From Tannerellaceae bacterium (GTDB lineage Bacteria; Bacteroidota; Bacteroidia; Bacteroidales; Tannerellaceae), in the NCBI GenBank assembly GCA_031267775.1, contig JAIRYL010000109.1, forward strand, positions 1-5,048: a stretch of DNA of 5,048 nucleotides, read 5' to 3'. The notes beneath the pieces were generated by a model. That model was not told the DNA's origin and made no database searches. It was given only the letters and a program-made list of their open reading frames with translations. The first letter of the stretch is position 1. The number at the start of each line of letters is the position of its first letter. This document shows, piece by piece, positions 1-5,048 of this stretch. Both the position numbers and the translations under genes were made by a program.

Positions 1-857
1 ACGGAAATAACGATAACGCTACCCTGCTTCGTTCTCCGCTGAAACAAGCTGTCGAATCGGATGACGAACAGACGGTTGTGAATCATAATACACAGTTGCC
101 GAAGTATATGCAGGGGAAAAAAAAGAAAAAAAAGATATGGGTGATAGCTTTAATTAGTATCTTTGCGCTAATAGGCTTGTCTGTTGCTTTGCTTACAGGA
201 AATAACAATTCTACGGATCCGATTGAATTACCGCCGGAAAGATCAGCCGGCGAAGACCCTAATCCTGACCAATCGACAACGAATGAACTATTGCAAACAA
301 ATAGAACAACGGTTGAACGGGCGGATAACCGTCGGGAAACCGATCAATCTGCATCTTCCGGAGAAAGAGATATGCAACAATCGGATACGGATGCTCGGCG
401 GGGAGAAAGTCCGGAAGGAGGAGACGATGAAACGCCGGAACTTACGCCGGAAGAAAAAATAAGTCAGTATGAAGTTTTGTTGGCTTCAGGGAGGCAAAAA
501 ATGAATCAGGCTGATTTTGCAGGAGCTGCCGAAGATTTTACAAAGGCTAAAGAACTTAGATTAACGGAAGAAGTGGTGCGTCTAAGCGTTGCCAATGAAG
601 TGAAGGCAGAAGAGAAACGTATTGCAGACAGAATAGCTTTATATGAAGAGAAGATGACTTTCGGGAATTTTAGAATAGTACGTAAGAAATCTACCGGAAA
701 ATACGGAGCAATAGATGATAAAGGCGAAGAAAAAATACCGTGTAAATATTTAAATGTAGATATCGCCAGTGAAGGCCGTGCATTTGAACGAGAAGATAAG
801 TTATTTGATATCTATAATACGAGCGGAGTATTAGTAAAGAGTGACGTAATGTATTAA
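1..857 (+). CDS. 3' part of a single-pass membrane protein with TPR-like and degenerate WG-repeat C-terminus; possible transmembrane Ser/Thr kinase
   Basis: The frame is open from base 3 to the TAA at 855-857, so the gene begins left of the window. The GTG at 78 is probably an internal Val codon, not a start. Numbering from that GTG: residues 14-19 are six lysines, then a hydrophobic helix (about 20-39, IWVIALISIFALIGLSVALL), giving N-terminus in the cytoplasm and C-terminus in the periplasm by the positive-inside rule. Residues 41-123 are a Pro/Glu/Asp/Thr-rich disordered linker. Residues 126-165 look like a TPR-type helix pair (ASGRQKMNQADFAGAAEDFTKA). Residues 196-224 resemble a WG repeat (KYGAIDDKGEEKIPCKY, with Tyr for the usual Trp), with a weaker second copy to the end. 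The pre-membrane stretch contains a Thr-rich acidic segment (DDEQTVV), as in juxtamembrane regions of bacterial Hanks-type kinases. The kinase idea is inference: no catalytic residues are in view. A plain WG/TPR membrane protein is the alternative. Confidence 0.8.
   Translation, partial: GNNDNATLLRSPLKQAVESDDEQTVVNHNTQLPKYMQGKKKKKKIWVIALISIFALIGLSVALLTGNNNSTDPIELPPERSAGEDPNPDQSTTNELLQTNRTTVERADNRRETDQSASSGERDMQQSDTDARRGESPEGGDDETPELTPEEKISQYEVLLASGRQKMNQADFAGAAEDFTKAKELRLTEEVVRLSVANEVKAEEKRIADRIALYEEKMTFGNFRIVRKKSTGKYGAIDDKGEEKIPCKYLNVDIASEGRAFEREDKLFDIYNTSGVLVKSDVMY
117..134 (+). repeat. Double A8 homopolymer tract (A8-G-A8-G) inside the membrane-protein gene
   Basis: Eight A, one G, eight A and a G follow a run of four G. 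The tract encodes the six lysines immediately before the membrane helix. Slippage here would leave the frame: one alternative frame stops at 155-157 and the other at 172-174, both before the helix is complete. It is therefore a possible site of transcriptional or replicative slippage. No slippage can be shown from sequence alone, and the tract may simply encode the stop-transfer charge. Confidence 0.6.
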
Positions 858-866
858 TTGTAGTTT

Positions 867-1781
867 ATGAAGAAAATTTGGTTGTTGATTTTTGCTGTAA
901 TTCCATTTTGTGTAATAGCTCAACGGCAAACCGAATATAACAAAAAGGGTGACGAAGCTATGAAACGGCTTGATTATAGCGACGCGAGGCTTTTTTATGG
1001 AGAAGGCGTTCCTAATTGCGATATGTATAGTATCAACCAACTCACAACCATCTGGATTGCCAATGAACGAATGCGGACTTCCATGCATAACCAGATGAGC
1101 CGTTGCCTGAGCTGTTTGAGCGTGAAAGCGACAGAAAACGATACGACAGCCGTATCCAAGCTCATCTTATATTATATAGAAGGTATCGGAACTCCCAAAA
1201 GCGAGGAATTGGCTTCCTATTGGACCGATCGTTTGGAAGAATTGCGAAATCCTGTTCCGAAAAACAACGGATATTATGATAAGCCAACCCGTACGCCCAT
1301 GCGGTTTTTTTCGGGTTATACCTATTCGATGCAAGCGCCGGTTGGTATATCTGTTGGCGGAGTGGGCGAGCGTTTCGGCTGGTATGCTCGCTTTAAAACG
1401 AATATGTCTTTCCTGGTTGCCAACCATGAGTTTTCCGGCGAACGCCCTAACCGTGAAGATATATTTAAAAATCTCAAAAAAAAGAAGATTAATTCTTATG
1501 CGGCAACAGCCGGTTTACTGGTGAAATGCGCTCCCTGGCTTTACGTTTCAGTCGGCGCAGGTTATGGAAAGCGGGATTTGCTTTATCAGTTTTCCAAACT
1601 TGACAGTGATGCAGAGGAACTTGAAACGGGATGGTATAAAAAAACGGATTCGTCTTACAATGGCGTTTCGGCTGATTTGGATTTTATGCTGCGTTTCGGT
1701 TTCTTGTATGTAAGCGCAGGGTGTAATACTATGAATTTTGATTATGTAGATTTAAACGCGGGTATTGGCGTGTTTTTTTAA
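867..1781 (+). CDS. Secreted protein with TPR/Sel1-like N-terminal half and outer-membrane beta-barrel-like C-terminal half
   Basis: This is a 304-residue protein that I do not recognise as a named family. Residues 1-18 form a type I signal peptide (MKKIWLLIFAVIPFCVIA, cleavage likely before QRQ). Residues about 22-80 are helical and TPR-like (YNKKGDEAMKRLDYSDARLF). Residues 95-125 match a Sel1-type repeat (LYYIEGIGTPKSEELASYW). From about 145 on, the sequence alternates hydrophobic and polar residues with many Gly and aromatic residues (GYTYS, GISVGG, GWYARF, YVSVGAGYG, LRFGFLYVSAG). It ends in ...GIGVFF, and the terminal Phe fits recognition by the BAM machinery, so a small barrel in the outer membrane is likely. 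The first half would then face the periplasm. The ATG at 867 lies 9 bases after the previous stop, has no clear Shine-Dalgarno site, and is supported by the signal peptide directly after it. An A8 run occurs at 1476-1483. Function is unknown; co-transcription with its neighbours is inferred from spacing. Confidence 0.82.
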   Translation: MKKIWLLIFAVIPFCVIAQRQTEYNKKGDEAMKRLDYSDARLFYGEGVPNCDMYSINQLTTIWIANERMRTSMHNQMSRCLSCLSVKATENDTTAVSKLILYYIEGIGTPKSEELASYWTDRLEELRNPVPKNNGYYDKPTRTPMRFFSGYTYSMQAPVGISVGGVGERFGWYARFKTNMSFLVANHEFSGERPNREDIFKNLKKKKINSYAATAGLLVKCAPWLYVSVGAGYGKRDLLYQFSKLDSDAEELETGWYKKTDSSYNGVSADLDFMLRFGFLYVSAGCNTMNFDYVDLNAGIGVFF

Positions 1782-1791
1782 TGGAACGAAT

Positions 1792-3948
1792 ATGAAACGT
1801 ATACATGTATTATTTTTATCCATTGTGGGTATTTGTTTGTTTTATGGCTGCCTGAGCGATCCGGATATGCCGGATATCATAAATGGCAGTAAACCTGTAA
1901 TTCAGATCGATACAATCATGGATGTGAAGGCTAATTCCTTGAAAATCCGTGCAAGCATAACAAATCAGGGAGGTTCGCCCGTATCTGAAAAAGGATTTTC
2001 CTGGACAGACGCCAAAGGGAATACGAAAAATATAGAAGTAGCCGGGAAAAAAGAAGAGGGCGTTATCAGGCTTGACACGGTAATCGCCGGCCTGGAAAAG
2101 GAAACGGCTTACACATTTCTGGCGTATGCGAAAAATGGAATAGGCGAAGGAATAAGCGACTCTAAAACAGGACAGACAGGAAATGGTTTAGGACTGGTAA
2201 AAACGCTCAAACCGGATAGTATTAGAGGAACGTTCGCTTTTGCCGGAGGAATGATTATAGATAAAGGAGAAGGTGAAATAAAAGAACGGGGGATTTATTC
2301 ATACAAGGATAAAGAAATGACAGAAATAGATTCCATATATACCTCTCCCTCGCAGGCGGATTCTTTTGTCTTTAAATTAGGCGGTTTAAAACCCAATACG
2401 ACTTATTATATAAAAGCCTATGCTGCGAATACATTCGGTGTTTTTTCCCAAAGCAATGGCGAAACGTTCCAAACATCCAGCGGAAAACCTTCATTCGCCT
2501 CATTCCAAATAACGGGAACCGGATTTGTGGATGCTACATTTAATGCGGAAATTGCAGATGAAGGCGATACCCCTGTCGCGGCGCGCGGCGTTTGCTGGTC
2601 GGAAGATCCCATCCCTACTGTTCAGCACGATACGATTGTTGTCGGTACCGCTGACAAATCTTTCTCCGGAAGTATTAAGGGACTGAAATCTCATTCAACG
2701 TATTATGCCCGCGCTTATGCAACCAATATTTTTGGTACGGAATACAGCGACATAGTAAAATTTACGACAGAAAATAATATGCCGGAAGTGGAAACAGTAG
2801 AAGTATCATTTGTAAAAGACGGTATCGCTATGCTGAGAGGGAATATTAAGAAAATAGGTATGGGAGCGATCGATATATTTGGATTTTGCTATTCAACCAG
2901 TCAGTATCCCACGATTTCAAACAGAACATCGATCATCTCGAACGAAGGCCAGATAGAAGGTCCTTTCAGCGGTTCCATAGTCGGGCTAAGAGGTAATACA
3001 ACCTATTACGCAAGAGCCTTTTTAAGGAACACGAGCGGTTTGGTGGCATACGGAGAACAAATTATTGTGAATACAGACCCGATATTTGTTCAAATGGCGT
3101 CTTTTACGGGAGATGATGTGCGCAAGCCCAATTCAAGCGTTTCGTTTTCGATAGATCCGATAGGATACATGCTGGGAGGCGATTTAGGCGCCAAATATAC
3201 GAATGAACTGGCAGCTTATAATTCGATAGATAACAGATGGGACAAACTGGAGCCCATGCCGGGCGCCAATTCGGAAAGAAAATGGCAAACAGCCGTAACG
3301 GTAAATAACGTTGCCTATATATTGGGCGGTATAGATAAAGCGCTCAACCTGACCAACAGCCTGTATCGTTATTATCCCAATTATAATAGCTGGGAAAGCC
3401 TTACAGTCCCGTCGGGCCCGGATCCGTTACGATCGGCCACAGGGTGTTCAACAGGTAGCGAGGCTTATTTTATAGGAGGATGCCGCGATACGGTGATGGA
3501 TGAGGTCTGGAGTTTACAGACGTCGGGTTTATTCTGGACGCGCAAGAGTAATTTTCCTGTAAAACAATATGGCGGCATAGCGGTTACCATAGGCAACAGC
3601 GTGTATGCCGGCTTAGGCTTGAATAATGTATCGGGAACGGCGTCTCACAAACGATTATGGAAATCTTCTGATAATTTGAATAGCTGGACAGAATTGGCCC
3701 CCTTGTCAAGCGGAGGAATTGTTCGGGGAGCAGTGGTTTATAATGACGCCATTTATGCAGTAGATCATACGGGAAGACTGTGGACGTATAATGTAGAAGA
3801 AAACGCCTGGTACGAAAAATCCAGGCTTCCTTTTACGCATCAAAACGATACATATCATTGCATGTTCCTGTTGAACGAAAAGATTTATATAGGACTTGGA
3901 GCTTCGGACAAAACGTTATATCAATATAACCCTGCTTGGGATAATTAA
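1792..3948 (+). CDS. Probable surface-exposed lipoprotein with four Ig/FN3-like repeats and a six-bladed kelch-type beta-propeller
   Basis: The protein has 718 residues from ATG 1792. That start is preferred over the in-frame TTG at 1765 because it places a proper lipoprotein signal (MKRIHVLFLSIVGICLFYGC, Cys20) at the N-terminus, and the TTG lies inside the preceding gene. The residues after Cys20 (LSDPDMPD) are acidic, like the Bacteroidota lipoprotein export signal, so surface display is inferred. Four repeats of about 99 residues follow (about 35-129, 132-228, 233-327, 330-428). Each has a GxxW/Y strand (68-71, 167-171, 266-269, 364-367) and a TYYxxAYAxN-type strand (Tyr 107, 205, 304, 405). 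Residues about 431-718 form a kelch-like propeller. Six (A/V/I)Y-hydrophobic-GG-type strands have Tyr at 459, 509, 559, 605, 655 and 699, each of the first five followed by a Trp-containing strand (483, 534, 582, 632, 673). No enzymatic residues are recognised; adhesion or glycan/protein binding is likely. It begins 10 bases after the preceding stop. Confidence 0.88.
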   Translation: MKRIHVLFLSIVGICLFYGCLSDPDMPDIINGSKPVIQIDTIMDVKANSLKIRASITNQGGSPVSEKGFSWTDAKGNTKNIEVAGKKEEGVIRLDTVIAGLEKETAYTFLAYAKNGIGEGISDSKTGQTGNGLGLVKTLKPDSIRGTFAFAGGMIIDKGEGEIKERGIYSYKDKEMTEIDSIYTSPSQADSFVFKLGGLKPNTTYYIKAYAANTFGVFSQSNGETFQTSSGKPSFASFQITGTGFVDATFNAEIADEGDTPVAARGVCWSEDPIPTVQHDTIVVGTADKSFSGSIKGLKSHSTYYARAYATNIFGTEYSDIVKFTTENNMPEVETVEVSFVKDGIAMLRGNIKKIGMGAIDIFGFCYSTSQYPTISNRTSIISNEGQIEGPFSGSIVGLRGNTTYYARAFLRNTSGLVAYGEQIIVNTDPIFVQMASFTGDDVRKPNSSVSFSIDPIGYMLGGDLGAKYTNELAAYNSIDNRWDKLEPMPGANSERKWQTAVTVNNVAYILGGIDKALNLTNSLYRYYPNYNSWESLTVPSGPDPLRSATGCSTGSEAYFIGGCRDTVMDEVWSLQTSGLFWTRKSNFPVKQYGGIAVTIGNSVYAGLGLNNVSGTASHKRLWKSSDNLNSWTELAPLSSGGIVRGAVVYNDAIYAVDHTGRLWTYNVEENAWYEKSRLPFTHQNDTYHCMFLLNEKIYIGLGASDKTLYQYNPAWDN
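1894..3075 (+). repeat. Four tandem Ig/FN3-like domain repeats within the lipoprotein
   Basis: These are protein-level repeats with a period of 98-101 residues. The approximate units are 1894-2178, 2185-2475, 2488-2772 and 2779-3075. Units 2-4 share the closing strand NTTYY/STYY followed by a K/R-A-Y/F core and end with N-x-x-G. Unit 1 is the most divergent (TAYTFLAYAKN). Unit 3 carries the fullest version of the mid-domain motif (RGVCWSEDPIPT). The copies have diverged at the DNA level, so they are old duplications and not recent slippage products. Confidence 0.8.
3082..3945 (+). repeat. Six kelch-type blade repeats within the lipoprotein
   Basis: The blade strands align on GYMLGG, AYILGG, AYFIGG, VYAGLG, IYAVDH and IYIGLG, spaced 50, 50, 46, 50 and 44 residues apart. 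The first three keep the kelch Gly-Gly doublet; the fifth has lost it. The last blade lacks its own outer strand with the W-x-x-L-x-x-x-P pattern. The stretch just before blade 1 (FVQMASFTGDD) resembles that missing strand, so the propeller is probably closed by N-terminal strand exchange. The closure is inference from pattern. Confidence 0.75.
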
Positions 3949-3961
3949 AAAATAATGGGTA

Positions 3962-4846
3962 ATGGACAAGGTGAAAATTTTAGAACAGATAAAAAAAAAT
4001 GTAGAGCGACTCACGGTTTTTGATTCGGATGAATATAAATATATTCCTTTACATCAAAAATCGTCGCCTTCGGTAGCGGCAGTCCGTAAGTTTATGCGAC
4101 TGATACAGATGGTTGTTTTTCCGGGTTTTTTTGGTTCTAAACAAGAAGCGCAGTTCGGCTCTATTCAATATTATATGGGGGTTTATCTGGAGCAAATCTA
4201 TGAGTTGCTGTATGAAGAACTGTACAATAGCCTTTGTTTTGAATCCGACGGCTGCTGTGATACCCGCGAGAAAGCTTCGCATATAGCTGTTTCTTTTATA
4301 AATGAAATACCGCATATCAAACATTTACTTTCTACAGACGTAAAGGCCATATTGGATGGCGACCCGGCGGCTAATACGGTAAGCGAGGTTATTTTTTGTT
4401 ATCCTGCCACATTAGCTATTTTGCATCAGCGGGTAGCGCATGTTTTATTTAAACTGGATGTGCCTGTATTACCCCGGATTATTACGGAGACGGCGCATTC
4501 GTTAACCGGCATCGATATTCATCCGGGAGCGGAGATAGGCGAATACTTCAGCGTAGACCATGGAACCGGTATCGTTATCGGGCAAACTACAATTATAGGA
4601 AACCATGTCCGTTTATATCAGGGAGTAACATTAGGCGCTAAAAGCTTCAAATACGACGCCGAAGGATTGCCCATAGACACCCCTCGTCATCCTATCATAG
4701 AAGATAACGTTATTATCTATTCCAATACCTCTGTACTGGGGCGTATCTCCATCGGTCGAAACTCCGTCATAGGCGGTAATATCTGGCTCACTTACGACGT
4801 TCCTCCAAACTCTAAAATCCTCCAGTCTCATGCCTTTAAAGGATAA
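3962..4846 (+). CDS. cysE: Serine O-acetyltransferase (EpsC/CysE type)
   Basis: This cytoplasmic enzyme makes O-acetyl-L-serine from L-serine and acetyl-CoA, the step before cysteine synthase. It has 294 residues. An all-helical N-terminal part (about 1-160) contains the conserved DPAA motif with Asp134 and the HQRVAH helix (155-160). A left-handed beta-helix of hexapeptide repeats follows (about 180-285). The active-site region reads TGIDIHPGAEIGEYFSVDHG: Asp185 and His187 precede the catalytic-type Asp199-His200, followed by GTGIVIGQT. Relative to E. coli CysE there is a longer loop between TLGA and RHP (about 226-241), as in the EpsC-like group. The protein stops at ...LQSHAFKG, right after the beta-helix. 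It lacks the C-terminal tail ending in Ile that CysE inserts into cysteine synthase. ATG 3962 lies 13 bases after the lipoprotein stop. No promoter is visible in between, so read-through from upstream is likely. Confidence 0.95.
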   Translation: MDKVKILEQIKKNVERLTVFDSDEYKYIPLHQKSSPSVAAVRKFMRLIQMVVFPGFFGSKQEAQFGSIQYYMGVYLEQIYELLYEELYNSLCFESDGCCDTREKASHIAVSFINEIPHIKHLLSTDVKAILDGDPAANTVSEVIFCYPATLAILHQRVAHVLFKLDVPVLPRIITETAHSLTGIDIHPGAEIGEYFSVDHGTGIVIGQTTIIGNHVRLYQGVTLGAKSFKYDAEGLPIDTPRHPIIEDNVIIYSNTSVLGRISIGRNSVIGGNIWLTYDVPPNSKILQSHAFKG

Positions 4847-4918
4847 TTCCGCCCGGCGGTTCAGGGAGAGGAAACTCAGTTTGACCTGCCGGAATGCGGG
4901 ATAATTGATCAGGCTCTG
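4847..4918. other. Convergent intergenic gap between cysE and the minus-strand glycosidase tail
   Basis: These 72 bases separate two gene ends that point at each other. They contain a GC-rich near-palindrome (CCGCCCGGCGG, 4849-4859) and a possible 5-bp stem with one G-T pair (4885-4889 with 4896-4900). Neither is followed by a T-run on either strand, so no intrinsic terminator can be called with confidence. No RNA gene or promoter is seen. Confidence 0.5.
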
Positions 4919-5048
4919 TTATTGCGTTTTAATTATCGCTTCTCCTGCTATTAACCCTTCGGATTCTGCCGTTACTTTTATTCTGCCGGGAATACTGAAA
5001 GGGCGTACAATGGCTTGCGCTTTCCCGTTATGGGCTTTTATATCAGGC
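4919..5048 (-). CDS. C-terminal fragment of a probable GH2-type glycoside hydrolase (e.g. beta-galactosidase)
   Basis: On the minus strand, codons run from 5047 down to a TAA at 4921-4919 and encode 42 residues beginning PDIKAHNGKAQAIVRP. The rest of the gene lies to the right of the window. The pattern H-N-G-K-A-Q-A-I-V, then a Pro-Gly turn with I-K-V-T-A-E-S-E-G-L and a final hydrophobic strand, is characteristic of the C-terminal Ig-like domain that ends many Bacteroidota GH2 enzymes. These are typically periplasmic or surface enzymes of polysaccharide breakdown. The catalytic part is not visible, so substrate and exact family are unknown; another glycosidase with the same accessory domain is possible. 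The gene converges on cysE and is probably not part of the + strand operon. Confidence 0.68.
   Translation of the reverse strand, partial: PDIKAHNGKAQAIVRPFSIPGRIKVTAESEGLIAGEAIIKTQ

Noticed and set aside
184..462. 92-codon ORF on the + strand in another frame of the first gene
   Set aside because: It overlaps the low-complexity linker, begins with TTG, is preceded by a stop at 172-174, and its Arg/Lys-rich product has no domain pattern. It is a shadow of the real frame.
780..866. Bacteroidota-type promoter (TAnnTTTG) ahead of the barrel gene
   Set aside because: T-rich stretches are present, but no match with correct spacing to a -33 TTTG was found; the 9-base gap argues for co-transcription.
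831..1427. Minus-strand ORFs of 85 and 86 codons opposite the barrel gene
   Set aside because: Both lie antisense to a gene with a clear signal peptide and domain layout. Their products show no recognisable features.
2418..2694. Two minus-strand ORFs opposite the Ig-like repeats
   Set aside because: They are antisense to conserved repeat motifs and have no start context or domain pattern of their own.
4049..4831. Minus-strand ORFs opposite cysE
   Set aside because: They lie within a confidently identified enzyme gene and look like antisense shadows.
4849..4900. Intrinsic terminator between cysE and the convergent gene
   Set aside because: The GC-rich near-palindrome leaves too small a loop for a full stem, the second stem is only 5 bp with one G-T pair, and no T-run follows either.
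4900..4937. Inverted repeat GATAATT / AATTATC spanning the minus-strand stop codon
   Set aside because: It has only 7 AT-rich base pairs with a 24-base loop, partly inside coding sequence. This is easily expected by chance.
1..5048. tRNA, rRNA, CRISPR array, insertion sequence or phage integration site
   Set aside because: No repeat-spacer pattern, transposase motif, terminal inverted repeat or RNA-gene signature was seen; almost all bases are within supported genes.

Overview
The window looks like chromosomal DNA of a member of the Bacteroidota, most likely Bacteroidales. The support is protein style rather than any marker gene. There is a lipoprotein with an acidic patch just after its cysteine (the Bacteroidota surface-export pattern), tandem Ig/FN3-like domains with the TTYYxRAYAxNxxG signature, a degenerate WG repeat, an outer-membrane-like barrel ending in Phe-Phe, gene starts without clear Shine-Dalgarno sites, and the tail of what looks like a GH2-type glycoside hydrolase. 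The species cannot be named from this.

Layout: four genes lie head to tail on the + strand with gaps of only 9, 10 and 13 bases, which suggests one transcript whose promoter is outside the window. (1) Positions 1-857 hold the 3' part of a single-pass membrane protein. The reading frame is open to the left edge, so the gene starts outside the window. A poly-lysine stop-transfer, one membrane helix, a long disordered linker, a TPR-like helical pair and a degenerate WG repeat follow in order. A transmembrane Ser/Thr kinase is the best guess for the missing N-terminus, but no catalytic motif is visible. (2) Positions 867-1781 encode a secreted protein with a TPR/Sel1-like front half and a beta-barrel-like back half. 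(3) Positions 1792-3948 encode a probable surface lipoprotein with four Ig/FN3-like repeats and a six-bladed kelch-type propeller. (4) Positions 3962-4846 encode serine O-acetyltransferase (cysE), the first committed step of cysteine synthesis.

After cysE come about 70 non-coding bases. The last about 130 bases carry, on the - strand, the C-terminal 42 residues of a convergent gene that resembles the C-terminal domain of GH2-family glycosidases.

Taken together, genes 1-3 would place one protein in the inner membrane with a periplasmic sensor-like tail, one in the outer membrane with a periplasmic TPR face, and one on the cell surface with a large ligand-binding-like architecture. An envelope-spanning sensing or assembly module is a reasonable hypothesis and the most interesting thing here, but it rests on architecture and gene order only. 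The link to cysE may be incidental.
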